Assembly: GCF_001043055.1 (NCBI RefSeq)
Contig: NZ_JYLF01000008.1
Span: forward strand, 124,001-188,000
Source: Pseudomonas weihenstephanensis
Lineage (GTDB): Bacteria > Pseudomonadota > Gammaproteobacteria > Pseudomonadales > Pseudomonadaceae
Length of the DNA stretch: 64,000 nt
Direction of reading: 5' to 3'
The notes under the pieces are model-generated. The model ran no database searches. It worked only from the letters and a program-made list of their open reading frames with translations, and was not told where the DNA came from. The stretch's first letter is position 1; every line of letters starts with the position of its first letter. Shown one piece after another: positions 18,901 through 27,667 of the stretch. A program made the position numbers and the translations under genes.

Positions 18901-21900
18901 AATGCCGAGCATGGCCTGACGCTGTTCATGACCATGACCGCCGCGCTGGCGGTGTTGCTCTATCGCTACAGTGGCCAGAGCGATCTGCGCATCGGCGCAC
19001 CTGTTGCCAACCGCATCCGCCCTGAAAGCGAAGGGCTGATCGGCGCTTTCCTCAACACCCAAGTGCTGCGTTGCCAACTCGATGCGCAGATGAGTGTGGG
19101 CGAACTGATAGAACAAGTGCGTCAGACCGTGATTGAAGGTCAGTCGCATCAGGACTTGCCCTTCGATCATGTGGTCGAAGCGTTGCAGCCACCGCGCAGC
19201 GCGGCCTATAACCCGCTGTTCCAGGTCATGTGCAACGTGCAGCGCTGGGCGTTCCAGCAACGCCGTGAATTGGCAGGGATGAGCGTCGAGTACCTGGCCA
19301 ACGATGCGCGTGCCACCAAGTTTGACCTCAACCTGGAAGTCACTGACCTTGACCATCGTCTGGGTTGCTGCCTGACGTACAGCACCGATCTGTTTGACGA
19401 ACCGCGCATCGCCAAAATGGCCGCGCACTGGCTCAACCTGCTTGAGGCGCTGCTGGGCGATCCGCAACAGCGCCTGAGCGAGTTGCCGCTGATGCTGGCC
19501 CCAGAGCAACAGCAACTGGTGCAACGCATGGCCGCGCCGGTGGCCGAACATGCGCTGGACCTGTGCATTCATAGCCTGTTTGCTGAACAAGCACGGCTTC
19601 GCCCCGACGCCATCGCGTTGACCTTCGCCGGCCAGCACCTGAGCTACGCCGAACTGGACAGCCGTGCTAACCGGTTGGCGGGGTGGCTGCGCCAGCGCGG
19701 TGTCGGACCGCAGGTGCGTGTGGGCTTGGCCCTTGAGCGATCTCTGGAGATGGTGATCGGCTTGCTGGCGATCCTCAAGGCGGGGGGCGCCTACGTACCG
19801 CTGGACCCGGAATATCCGCTGGAACGCTTGCACTACATGATTGAAGACAGCGGCATTGGTCTGCTGTTGAGTCACCGTGCGTTGTTTGACGCCTTGGGCG
19901 AGTTGCCGCAGCACGTCGCGCCCGGGTGCATGGAAGACCTCGCGCAGGAACTGGACAATTACCCGTCTGCTGAGCTGCCGTTTATCAGCCTGGCGGGGCA
20001 TCAGGCGTACCTGATTTACACCTCTGGCTCCACAGGGCAGCCCAAAGGCGTGGTGGTGTCCCACGGCGAAATTGCCATGCACTGTCGTGCGGTGATCGAG
20101 CGCTTCGGCATGCGCCCTGACGACTGTGAGCTGCACTTCTACTCAATCAATTTTGATGCGGCGACGGAACGTTTGCTGGTGCCCTTGCTGTGTGGTGCGC
20201 GGGTGGTATTGCGCGCGCAGGGGCAGTGGGATGCGCAGCAGATCTGCCAACTGATCCGCGAGCAACAGGTCAATATTCTGGGCTTCACCCCCAGCTACGG
20301 CAGCCAGTTGGCACAGTGGCTGGCGACGCAGCAGCACACCTTGCCGGTGCGCATGTGCATCACCGGCGGCGAGGCGCTGACCGGCGAGCACTTGCAACGG
20401 ATTCGCGCGGCGTTCGCGCCAAAGGTGTTTTTCAATGCCTATGGTCCCACCGAAACCGTGGTCATGCCGTTGGCCAGCCTGGCGCCGCAACAATTGGAAG
20501 AGGGCGCGAGCAGTGTGCCCATCGGCCAGGTCATCGGCGCGCGGGTGGCGTATATCCTCGACGCCGGGTTGGCCCTGGTGCCGCAAGGCGCCACGGGTGA
20601 GTTGTATGTCGGCGGTGCAGGATTGGCGCAGGGCTACCATCAACGGCCCGGCATGACCGCCGAGCGGTTTGTCGCTGATCCTTTTTCCGATAATGGCGGG
20701 CGGCTGTACCGCACCGGCGATGTGGTACGCCAACGCGCCGATGGTTTGGTTGAGTACGTCGGGCGGGTTGACCATCAAGTAAAAATCCGCGGTTTCCGTA
20801 TTGAGTTGGGGGAAATCGAAAACCGCCTGCTGGATCACCACGACGTGCGTGAAGCGGTGGTGCTGGCGCTCGACATGGCCGGTGGCAAACAATTGGCGGC
20901 GTATCTGGTGTGCGACGCTGCGCAACACAGCGAGGTTGAACAGGCTGCGCTACGGGATGAACTCAAAGCGCAGCTCAAGGTGCAGTTGCCCGACTACATG
21001 GTCCCCACCCACCTGATGCTGCTGGCCAGCATGCCGCTGACGGCCAATGGCAAGCTCGATCGGCGCGCCTTGCCAACCCCGGACCCGCAGCTGAACCGTC
21101 AACAGTATGTGGCCCCCAGCAACCCGCTGGAGCAAAGCCTGGCCGGTGTGTGGTGCGATGTGTTGAACCTCAAACAGATCGGTCTCAACGACAACTTCTT
21201 TGAACTGGGCGGCGACTCCATTCTGTCGATTCAAGTGGTCAGCCGTGCGCGGCAACTGGGCATTCATTTCAGCCCGCGTGACCTGTTTCAGCACCAAACG
21301 GTGCAGGCATTGGCGGCGGTTGCGACGCGCACCGCGCAGCACCACGCCGAGCAAGGACGACTCAGTGGTGAGTCGGCACTGACGCCCATCCAGCATTGGT
21401 TCTTCGACACCGACATGCCACACCGTGAGCACTGGAACCAGTCGTTGCTGCTGGAGCCGAGTCTGGCGCTTGAGCCCCATACGCTGGAGCAGGCCCTGAG
21501 TGCGCTGCTGGAGCACCATGATGCGTTGCGCCTGCGCTTCCAGAAAACAGCGGGGCAATGGCGTGCGCAATATTGCACCGAGGCCGATCACGCACTTTTG
21601 TGGCAGGTCTCCGCGTCTGATATGCAGCAATGTGAGGCGCTGTACGCCGATGCCCAACGCAACCTTGACCTGCAAAGCGGTCCTCTGCTGCGGGCGTTGT
21701 TGGTCGATGGGCCGCAAGGTCAGCAGCGCTTGTTGCTGGTTATCCATCACGTGGCGGTGGACGGCGTGTCATGGCGCGTGCTGCTTGAAGATTTGCAAAC
21801 GCTGTACCGCCAATTGGCGGCGCAACAGCCTGTGCGGTTGCCTGAAAAAACCAGCGCTTCACGGGCGTGGGCAGAGCGCTTGCAAGCCTATGCCGGCAGC

Positions 21901-24900
21901 GAATCGTTGCGTGAAGAGTTAAGCCTGTGGCGCCAGCAATTGAACGGGCCACGGGTCGAGCTGCCCTGCGACAGGCCACAGGGTGGCGGGCAAAATCAGC
22001 ACGCGCAGACGGTCAGCGTGCACCTGGACGCCGAGCGAACCCGGCAACTCTTGCAACAGGCGCCCAGTGCTTACCGCACGCAGGTCAATGACCTGCTGCT
22101 GAGCGCACTGGCACGGGTGCTGTGTCGTTGGACCGGGCAGCCGTCGGCGCTGGTTCAACTGGAAGGGCATGGCCGCGAAACGCTGTTTGATGACATCGAC
22201 CTGAGCCGTACTGTGGGCTGGTTCACCAGCGCCTATCCAGTGCGTTTGACCCCGTTGCCGGATGAAGAACAGGGCGCTTCGATCAAGGCTATCAAAGAGC
22301 AACTGCGCAACGTGCCGCATAAAGGGCTGGGCTATGGCGTGCTGCGTTACCTGACCGATAACGCCACGCGTCAGGCGCTGGCGGCGTTGCCGCAAGCGGC
22401 GGTGACGTTCAACTACCTGGGGCAGTTCGACCAGAGCTTTGCCAGTGACGCGCTGTTCCACCCGTTGGACGAACCTGTGGGCGCGGCCCATGACCCACTG
22501 GGGCCGTTGCCCAACGAACTGAGTATCGACAGTCAGGTGTATGGCGGCGAGCTACTGCTGCGCTGGACATTCAGCGCCCAGCGTTACGACGCAGCGATCA
22601 TCGAGCAGTTGGCGCAAGCCTATGTCAGTGAACTGCACGCGCTGATAGCCCATTGCGTGAGTGGCGGCGCTGGCGGCCTGACGCCTTCTGACTTCCCGCT
22701 GGCCAGGCTTAGTCAGGCACAACTGGACGCCTTGCCGGTGGCGGCCGAGCTGATTGAAGACGTGTACCCGATGACCCCGATGCAAGAGGGGATGCTGCTG
22801 CACACCTTGCTGGAGCCGGGTACCGGGTTGTATTACATGCAGGACCGTTACCGCATCAACAGCGCGCTTGACCCGCAACGGTTCGCGCAAGCCTGGCAGG
22901 CAGTGGTCGGGCGGCATGAAGCGCTGCGCGCCTCGTTCTGCTGGAACGTGGGCGAAGACATGCTGCAAATCATTCATCGCCCCGGCAGCACTGAAATTGA
23001 CTATCTGGATTGGAGTGCCGAGCCGCAGGAGGGGCATGAAGCGCGCTTGCAAGCCCTGCTCAAGCAGGAGCGTGAGGTCGGGTTTGATTTACTCAATAAG
23101 GCGCCATTCCACCTGCGCCTGATCCGTCTGGGGGCTGAGCGTTATTGGTTCATGATGAGCAACCACCACATCCTGATTGACGCCTGGTGCCGTTCATTGC
23201 TGATGAGCGACTTCTTCGACATTTACAGCGCGTTGGGTGAAGGCCGTGTTGCACAACTGGCCACACCGCCGCGCTACCGCGATTACATCGGCTGGTTGCA
23301 GCAGCGCAACCTGCAACAGGCCAATGACTGGTGGCAGCGCAACCTGCAAGGTTTCGAGCAAACCACTTACATCCCCAGTGACCGGCCGTTCTTGCGTGAA
23401 CACGCGGGCGACAGCGGCGGCATGCTGGTGGGCGACTGCTACACCCGGCTTGAGGTGCAAGACGGTGTGCGCTTGCGTGAGCTGGCGCAGCAACATCAAT
23501 TGACCATCAATACCTTCGCTCAAGCCGCGTGGGCCTTAGTGCTGCAACGCTTTAGCGGTGAGCGCGACGTACTGTTTGGCGTGACCGTGGCCGGTCGCCC
23601 GGTGGAATTGCCGCAGATGCAACACACGGTCGGTCTGTTCATCAACAGCGTGGCCCTGCGCGTGCAAATGCCGGCTGAGGGCCAGGCGCTGGGAGTGCGT
23701 CAGTGGCTGAGCAACCTGCTCGAACACAACATGGAGCTGCGTGAGTACGAATACCTGCCGTTGGTCACGATTCAGGAGCGCAGCGAGCTGCCAAAAGGTC
23801 AGCCGCTGTTCGACAGCCTGTTTGTGTTCGAGAACGCGCCGGTCGACATGACGGTCATGGATCGGGCGCACAGCCTTAAGGCGACGTCGGACTCGGGGCG
23901 CACCCACACCAACTTCCCGCTGACGGCCGTGTGCTATCCCGGCGATGACTTGGGCCTGCACCTGTCGTATGACCAGCGCTACTTCGAACGCAGCAGCGTT
24001 GAGCGTTTGCTGGCCGAATTCAAGCGTCTGTTGCTGGCGCTGATGGACGGGCTGGAAGGCGATATGGCGCAGTTGCCCTTGCTGGGTGACTGCGAGCGCG
24101 AATTTCTGCTTGCGGGGTGCAATCAGAGCCAGCGCCCATACCCGCTGGATCAGAGCTATGCCCAGCTGTTTGAAGCGCAAGTGGCAGCCCATCCAGAACG
24201 CATCGCTGCCAGCTGCCTTGATCAGCAGTGGCGATACCGCGAGTTGAATGCGCGCAGTAACCGTCTGGGGCATGCCTTGATCAACGCCTTGGTGCGGCCG
24301 GACCAGCCGGTGGCGCTGTTGGCCGAGCGCGGCCTGGACCTGCTCGGCATGATCATCGGCAGCTTTAAAGCCGGGGCTGGTTATTTGCCCCTGGACCCGG
24401 CGCTGCCGAGTTCACGCTTGAGCCGCATTATTGATATGAGCCGCACGCCGTTGCTGGTGTGCACCCAAGCCTGCCTCGAACAGGCCGAGGCGCTGCTCGA
24501 CGAGGCGGGTTGCCCGATTCGCCCGCGTTTACTGGTATGGGAGCAGGTACAAGCCGCCGCGCTGGCCGACCATAACCCGCAGGTTTACAGCCAGCCGGAC
24601 AATCTGGCGTACGTGATTTACACCTCGGGTTCGACCGGGTTGCCAAAAGGGGTGATGGTCGAACAGCGCGGGATGTTGAACAACCAGTTGAGCAAAGTGC
24701 CGTATTTGCAGTTGACCGAACACGACGTCATCGCGCAAACGGCTTCACAAAGCTTTGATATTTCGGTCTGGCAGTTCCTGGCTGCACCCCTGTTTGGTGC
24801 GCGCGTCGACATCGTGCCGAACACCATCGCCCATGACCCGCAGGCCTTGTTGGCGCAGGTCAATGCGCAGGGCATCACGGTGCTGGAAAGCGTGCCGTCG

Positions 24901-25998
24901 CTGATTCAGGGGATGTTGGCGCAAGAGCGCATTGTGCTCGACGGGTTGCGCTGGATGCTGCCGACGGGCGAAGCGATGCCGCCCGAACTGGCTCAGCAAT
25001 GGCTATTGCGTTACCCGCACGTTGGATTGGTGAATGCCTACGGCCCGGCGGAATGCTCTGATGATGTGGCATTCTTCCGTGTCGATCAGGCTTCCACCCA
25101 AGGCAGTTATTTGCCCATCGGCACACCTACCGACAACAACCGTTTGTACCTGCTCGACGGTGACTTGCAGCTGGTTGCGCTGGGTGCCGTTGGCGAGCTG
25201 TGCGTAGCCGGGACCGGGGTCGGGCGCGGCTATGTCAGTGATCCGCTGCGCACGGCGACGGTGTTTGTGCCTAACCCGTTCGGTGCGCCGGGCGAGCGCT
25301 TGTACCGCACCGGCGATCTGGCACGCCGACGCCTGGACGGGGTGCTGGAGTACGTGGGGCGCATCGACCATCAAGTGAAGATCCGCGGCTATCGCATTGA
25401 ACTGGGCGAAATTGAGGCGCGTCTGCACGAGCAACCGCAGGTACGCGATGCGGCGGTCAGCGTTCAAGAAGGTCCAAACGGCAAGTACCTGGTGGGTTAT
25501 TTGGTGGCGGCGCCTTCGACGCTGAGCCACCGCGAGCGTCTGGAGCAGCTCAAGCGCTGTTTGCGCGCCGAACTGCCGGAGTACATGGTGCCGCTGCATT
25601 GGGCATGGCTCGAACACTTGCCGCTCAATGCCAACGGCAAACTGGACCGCAAGGCATTGCCTGTGATCGAGATCGGCCAGTTGCAACGCGAAGGCTATGT
25701 GGCGCCACGCACCGAGCTGGAACAGACCCTGGCCGATATCTGGGCCGAGGTGCTGACGGTGGAGCGGGTAGGGGTGAGCGACAACTTCTTCGAGTTGGGT
25801 GGCCATTCGTTGTTGGCCACGCAAATTGCTTCGCGGGTGCAGAAGGTGCTGCAACGCAACGTGCCGTTACGCGCCATGTTCGAATGCAGTTGCGTGGAGG
25901 AACTGGCGCAGTACATCGAAGGGCTGCAAAGCAGTGAAATCAACGAGGAGAAAGTAGACCGTCTCAGCGATTTGATGGCGGAACTGGAAGGGCTGTAG
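12997..25998 (+). CDS. pvdL: Pyoverdine chromophore peptide synthetase PvdL
   Basis: Giant NRPS (4333 residues) that starts pyoverdine assembly, building acyl-L-Glu-D-Tyr-L-Dab, the chromophore precursor. Domains in order: acyl-ligase (1-575, TSGSTALPKGV), carrier T1 (Ser618), C1 (HHIIADG 809), A1, T2 (Ser1670), C2 (HHIVTEG 1862), A2, T3 (Ser2741, GGDS type), epimerase (HHVAVDG 2917), C3 (HHILIDA 3390), A3, T4 (Ser4271). There is no terminal thioesterase, as expected for a synthetase that hands on its chain. Read by hand, the A3 pocket is DIWELTADDK, which I recall as a diaminobutyrate code. The A2 core FDAATERL fits the D-Tyr module of known PvdL. AGGAAA precedes the start; a second ATG follows at once. 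A strong terminator ends the unit. Confidence 0.97.
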   Translation: MMDAFELPGTLAQALQQRAAHTPDQLALRFLADDPQAGQVLSYGDLDLRARTIAAALQANARVGDRAVLLFPSGPDYVAAFFGCLYAGVIAVPAYPPESARRHHQERLLSILTDAEPRLLLTSSGLRASLLHMDELSGEGAPQLLCVDELEPGIAQGWQPIALQADDIAFLQYTSGSTALPKGVQVTHGNLVANEVLIRRGFGIDLNPDDVIVSWLPLYHDMGLIGGLLQPIFSGVPCILMSPAYFLTRPLRWLEAISEYGGTISGGPDFAYRLCSERVSDTALAGLDLSRWRVAYSGSEPIRQDSLERFAEKFASCGFTPASYFASYGLAEATLFVAGGQRGQGIPALCLDELALADNRIVPGDGSPVMSCGTSQPEHAVLIVEPGQLHVLAENRVGEVWASGPSIAHGYWRNPQASANTFVEFQGATWLRTGDLGFMHDGELFITGRLKDLLIVRGQNLYPQDIEKTIEREVEVVRKGRVAAFAVNVKGEEGIGIAAEISRSVQKILPPDALINAIRQAVADACQQAPSVVVLLNPGALPKTSSGKLQRSACRNRLADGSLDSYAQFPSGDDAALKEDGAQRVSELEALIAWVWCEHLQVEQVAGDDHFFLLGGNSILATQVIARLREELKLELSLRLLFEAPTLGAFAAQIGALQQDGGVAQGAIVALPRQNGLPQSLAQNRLWFMWQLDPTSSAYTIPGALRLRGELNEAALCSSFAQLVERHEALRTRFYEHDGQAMQWVDERADFDLQRIDLSDLAVDQRESRAQQIRDEQAHTRFDLQNGPLFWVTLVKLDDEEHQLLLTLHHIIADGWSLNLLIEEFSRLYAAACLGQPLELTPLALQYADYGSWQRQWLAQGEAARQLDYWHRQLGDEHPVLRLAADHPRSALQRASAARHSLTLDAALSGAVRTAAHAHNATPFMWLLATFQTLLYRYSGQNDIRIGVPSANRPRQETHGLIGFFINTLVLRGHVEGRLTFAELVQHTRQATLEAQAHQDLPFEQLVEACPQAREHGLFQVMFNHQQRDLSALRRLPGLLAEELEWHSREAKFDLQLHSEEDRQGRLKLSFDYADELFDASTIARLAEQFVSLLGQVSARADQPLGDLHMLSAQQCAVQQGWGKAPCAPAAQWLPQLLEQQALQTPGAVALLWDGGSLDVASLHAQANRLANYLRDKGVGPDVRVAIAAQRSPQLLIGLLAILKAGGAYVPLDPDYPQDRLAYMLEDCGAQLLLTQSQLLAALPAVEAVSVIAMDLLKLDNWPSHAPGLHLHGDNLAYVIYTSGSTGQPKGVGNTHAALSERLQWMQATYGLHADDVLMQKAPISFDVSVWECFWPLITGCPLVLAAPGEHRDPQRIAQLVQQFGVTTLHFVPPLLRLFVDEPQAAQCHSLRRLFSGGEALPAELRNRVLAQWPQVQLHNRYGPTETAINVTHWHCGPEDGERSPIGRPLGNVLCRVLDSELNPLPAGVPGELCIGGIGLARGYLQRPGLTAERFIADPLGEPGARLYRTGDQVRWGADGVLEYLGRLDQQVKLRGFRVEPQEIEACLLALPGVAQAAVLIRETAAGPQLIGYYTAHGADAFDNEYVRAALAQVLPEYMVPAQLLQLDAMPLSPSGKLDRRALPEPLWQVREHVEPETELQQQIAGIWREVLGQTRIGLRDDFFALGGHSLLATQIVSRVRQACDVELALRTLFEASELGAFADQVALIQAAGTRNTQRPIEKVDRRQPVPLSYSQQRMWFLWQMEPDSPAYNVGGMARLKGVLDVGRFEAALQALILRHETLRTTFPSIDGVACQRVHHETGVNMAWLDLSQLDEPTRQQRLQALADSEAHRPFDLEVGPLLRACMVKAGEREHYFVLTLHHIVTEGWAMDIFARELGVLYEAFLDDRLSPLAPLAVQYLDYSVWQRQWLESGERQRQLDYWTAKLGSEHPLLELPSDRARPPVQSYQGELYRFDLSDELAARVRAFNAEHGLTLFMTMTAALAVLLYRYSGQSDLRIGAPVANRIRPESEGLIGAFLNTQVLRCQLDAQMSVGELIEQVRQTVIEGQSHQDLPFDHVVEALQPPRSAAYNPLFQVMCNVQRWAFQQRRELAGMSVEYLANDARATKFDLNLEVTDLDHRLGCCLTYSTDLFDEPRIAKMAAHWLNLLEALLGDPQQRLSELPLMLAPEQQQLVQRMAAPVAEHALDLCIHSLFAEQARLRPDAIALTFAGQHLSYAELDSRANRLAGWLRQRGVGPQVRVGLALERSLEMVIGLLAILKAGGAYVPLDPEYPLERLHYMIEDSGIGLLLSHRALFDALGELPQHVAPGCMEDLAQELDNYPSAELPFISLAGHQAYLIYTSGSTGQPKGVVVSHGEIAMHCRAVIERFGMRPDDCELHFYSINFDAATERLLVPLLCGARVVLRAQGQWDAQQICQLIREQQVNILGFTPSYGSQLAQWLATQQHTLPVRMCITGGEALTGEHLQRIRAAFAPKVFFNAYGPTETVVMPLASLAPQQLEEGASSVPIGQVIGARVAYILDAGLALVPQGATGELYVGGAGLAQGYHQRPGMTAERFVADPFSDNGGRLYRTGDVVRQRADGLVEYVGRVDHQVKIRGFRIELGEIENRLLDHHDVREAVVLALDMAGGKQLAAYLVCDAAQHSEVEQAALRDELKAQLKVQLPDYMVPTHLMLLASMPLTANGKLDRRALPTPDPQLNRQQYVAPSNPLEQSLAGVWCDVLNLKQIGLNDNFFELGGDSILSIQVVSRARQLGIHFSPRDLFQHQTVQALAAVATRTAQHHAEQGRLSGESALTPIQHWFFDTDMPHREHWNQSLLLEPSLALEPHTLEQALSALLEHHDALRLRFQKTAGQWRAQYCTEADHALLWQVSASDMQQCEALYADAQRNLDLQSGPLLRALLVDGPQGQQRLLLVIHHVAVDGVSWRVLLEDLQTLYRQLAAQQPVRLPEKTSASRAWAERLQAYAGSESLREELSLWRQQLNGPRVELPCDRPQGGGQNQHAQTVSVHLDAERTRQLLQQAPSAYRTQVNDLLLSALARVLCRWTGQPSALVQLEGHGRETLFDDIDLSRTVGWFTSAYPVRLTPLPDEEQGASIKAIKEQLRNVPHKGLGYGVLRYLTDNATRQALAALPQAAVTFNYLGQFDQSFASDALFHPLDEPVGAAHDPLGPLPNELSIDSQVYGGELLLRWTFSAQRYDAAIIEQLAQAYVSELHALIAHCVSGGAGGLTPSDFPLARLSQAQLDALPVAAELIEDVYPMTPMQEGMLLHTLLEPGTGLYYMQDRYRINSALDPQRFAQAWQAVVGRHEALRASFCWNVGEDMLQIIHRPGSTEIDYLDWSAEPQEGHEARLQALLKQEREVGFDLLNKAPFHLRLIRLGAERYWFMMSNHHILIDAWCRSLLMSDFFDIYSALGEGRVAQLATPPRYRDYIGWLQQRNLQQANDWWQRNLQGFEQTTYIPSDRPFLREHAGDSGGMLVGDCYTRLEVQDGVRLRELAQQHQLTINTFAQAAWALVLQRFSGERDVLFGVTVAGRPVELPQMQHTVGLFINSVALRVQMPAEGQALGVRQWLSNLLEHNMELREYEYLPLVTIQERSELPKGQPLFDSLFVFENAPVDMTVMDRAHSLKATSDSGRTHTNFPLTAVCYPGDDLGLHLSYDQRYFERSSVERLLAEFKRLLLALMDGLEGDMAQLPLLGDCEREFLLAGCNQSQRPYPLDQSYAQLFEAQVAAHPERIAASCLDQQWRYRELNARSNRLGHALINALVRPDQPVALLAERGLDLLGMIIGSFKAGAGYLPLDPALPSSRLSRIIDMSRTPLLVCTQACLEQAEALLDEAGCPIRPRLLVWEQVQAAALADHNPQVYSQPDNLAYVIYTSGSTGLPKGVMVEQRGMLNNQLSKVPYLQLTEHDVIAQTASQSFDISVWQFLAAPLFGARVDIVPNTIAHDPQALLAQVNAQGITVLESVPSLIQGMLAQERIVLDGLRWMLPTGEAMPPELAQQWLLRYPHVGLVNAYGPAECSDDVAFFRVDQASTQGSYLPIGTPTDNNRLYLLDGDLQLVALGAVGELCVAGTGVGRGYVSDPLRTATVFVPNPFGAPGERLYRTGDLARRRLDGVLEYVGRIDHQVKIRGYRIELGEIEARLHEQPQVRDAAVSVQEGPNGKYLVGYLVAAPSTLSHRERLEQLKRCLRAELPEYMVPLHWAWLEHLPLNANGKLDRKALPVIEIGQLQREGYVAPRTELEQTLADIWAEVLTVERVGVSDNFFELGGHSLLATQIASRVQKVLQRNVPLRAMFECSCVEELAQYIEGLQSSEINEEKVDRLSDLMAELEGL

Positions 25999-26005
25999 TC
26001 AGCGC

Positions 26006-26038
26006 AAAGGCCCGTGCTTGCATCAAGCACGGGCCTTT
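26006..26038. terminator. Bidirectional terminator between pvdL and dsbG
   Basis: A perfect 15-base stem (26006-26020 with 26024-26038), arm AAAGGCCCGTGCTTG, has a three-base loop. It is flanked by A and T runs, so it can end pvdL and the convergent dsb operon. Confidence 0.88.
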
Positions 26039-26045
26039 TGTGGCG

Positions 26046-26819
26046 TTATTTGGGACCGAGAATCTTCAGCAGTTTGTCTGGCGACGGCGCGCCTTGCTGC
26101 TGTTGCAGGTTGCCTTGCTCGTCGAGATAGAAAATCGCCGGGGTGGCCGCTACGTCCAGCTCGGTCATCAGTTGCATGTTGGCATCGAGCTTGGCCTGTA
26201 CGTCGACCGGGATGCTGCCCAGTGCTTTAAGGGTGCTGGCTTTGCCGGCTTTTTCGTGGTCATGCAGGGCTTGCATCGGGTCTTTGGCTGCCATCAGCGC
26301 GGCCGATTTACCGGGGCTGTCTTCACGGATGATGCCGACCATGATGTGGCGCAATTGCACCTTGCCAGAGTCTACCCACGGACGGGCTTGCTCCCAGAAC
26401 ATGTTGCAGTACGGGCAGTTCGGGTCGCTGAACAGGTAAACAATGCGCGGCGCATCTTTTTTGCCGTCTGCGATCCAATTGCTCTTTTCCATGTTGGCCC
26501 AGACTTCCTTGGCCATCGGTTCGTACACCCACTTTTGCAGCGGTGCCAGGCTCAGGTCTTTGCCTTGGGCATCATACAAATTACCCACCAGCACGTTGCC
26601 GTCTTTGGTCAGGTACAGCGCCATGCCGCGATTCTGGTATTGCGCTGCATAGCCGCGCAAACCGCTGGGCGCGTCAAAGCTGCCAACGATTTTGGCGCCC
26701 TTGGCCTCGATTTTTTTGATCGCCGGGGGCAATTCTTCGGCGTGCAGCCATGGCGATTGCAGCAGGGCAGCGCCGAGCAGTGTGGTCATGCTCAGGTTTA
26801 GCAGTGTGCGGTTAGGCAT
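26046..26819 (-). CDS. dsbG: Thiol:disulfide interchange protein DsbG
   Basis: Periplasmic dimeric disulfide isomerase/sulfenic-acid reductase, kept reduced by DsbD. 257 residues with a Sec signal peptide (MPNRTLLNLSMTTLLGAALL, cleavage after WLHA). The thioredoxin-fold catalytic motif is C135-P-Y-C138 in SDPNCPYCNMFW. A linker and dimerisation region precede it, and a cis-proline lies in VAATPAIFY. Its start overlaps the end of the upstream TlpA-like gene by 22 bases. The set dsbG / TlpA-like / dsbD / response regulator / histidine kinase matches the P. aeruginosa PA2476-PA2480 block. Confidence 0.93.
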   Translation of the reverse strand: MPNRTLLNLSMTTLLGAALLQSPWLHAEELPPAIKKIEAKGAKIVGSFDAPSGLRGYAAQYQNRGMALYLTKDGNVLVGNLYDAQGKDLSLAPLQKWVYEPMAKEVWANMEKSNWIADGKKDAPRIVYLFSDPNCPYCNMFWEQARPWVDSGKVQLRHIMVGIIREDSPGKSAALMAAKDPMQALHDHEKAGKASTLKALGSIPVDVQAKLDANMQLMTELDVAATPAIFYLDEQGNLQQQQGAPSPDKLLKILGPK

Positions 26820-27667
26820 TGGGTAGTCCTTGCAGGGTTGCCCTGGAGGGCTGACTTTGAGGTGTTCGGGTCAAAATTTTCGAGCGCCCGGGCCAGGCTG
26901 GCTTGCGACAACTCGCCCAAATGGCTGGCCAGCAAGCGTCCTTCAGCGTTGTAGAACAGGGTGGTCGGCAAGGCCATCGAGCCTACTTTCTGCCCCAGTT
27001 GGCCGCCACTGTCGAACAGCACGTTACTCAGGTTCAGACCTTGGGTTTCAAGGAAGGTGCTGACGCTTTGCATGCTCTCGCCCTGATTGACGAACAAGAA
27101 GGTCACGTCTTCGTGTTGGTGCTGCGCGTTTTGCAACACGGGCATTTCGCGTCTGCAAGGCGGGCACCAGGTAGCCCAGAGGTTGATCACTAACGGGCCG
27201 CCTTTATAGCTGCTCAGTTGCACCGACTCGCCGTTGGCATTACGCAGCGCCATGTCGGGTAATTGGGTGCCTTTGTCGTAGAGATTCGAGGCCAGACTGG
27301 CGAGCAGCCAGAACGCCAGGCCACTGCCCAACCCCCAGCCGAGCGGGCGTCTGAGGCCGGTGCGACGCCAGCTCCAGACCACGGCCCCGACCACGACGGC
27401 CAGCAATCCCGGCCACATCAAAAAGCCGCCGTCGCGCAGGTCGAGCATTTGTAGGGGATCGTTTTCGAAGTAGCGCCAGTAGCCAATGACGAACCCTATA
27501 CGTGCTGCCAGCAAACCCAGCAGGAACAAGCTGAACAACACTGACTCAGGGTTTTCGCCACCGCGTTTAGCCACGCGCCAGCCCACCAGCGTCGCCAGGG
27601 CGAGGGCCAGTATCAGCAGCAAATGGTTGATTGCCAGTGCAAACGAACCGATGGTCAGGGTCAGCAT
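26798..27667 (-). CDS. Membrane TlpA-like thiol-disulfide reductase
   Basis: 289 residues. The N-terminal half has several membrane helices (LLLILALALATLVGWRV, SVLFSLFLLGLLAARIG, GLLAVVVGAVVWSW). The C-terminal periplasmic TlpA/ResA-type thioredoxin domain carries NLWATWCPPCRREMPV near residue 168 and a cis-proline in MALPTTLF. It is the middle gene of the dsbD-tlpA-dsbG operon: its ATG directly abuts the TAA of dsbD. It most likely relays electrons from DsbD to periplasmic targets or DsbG; that role is inferred from context. Confidence 0.85.
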   Translation of the reverse strand: MLTLTIGSFALAINHLLLILALALATLVGWRVAKRGGENPESVLFSLFLLGLLAARIGFVIGYWRYFENDPLQMLDLRDGGFLMWPGLLAVVVGAVVWSWRRTGLRRPLGWGLGSGLAFWLLASLASNLYDKGTQLPDMALRNANGESVQLSSYKGGPLVINLWATWCPPCRREMPVLQNAQHQHEDVTFLFVNQGESMQSVSTFLETQGLNLSNVLFDSGGQLGQKVGSMALPTTLFYNAEGRLLASHLGELSQASLARALENFDPNTSKSALQGNPARTTQCLTAHC

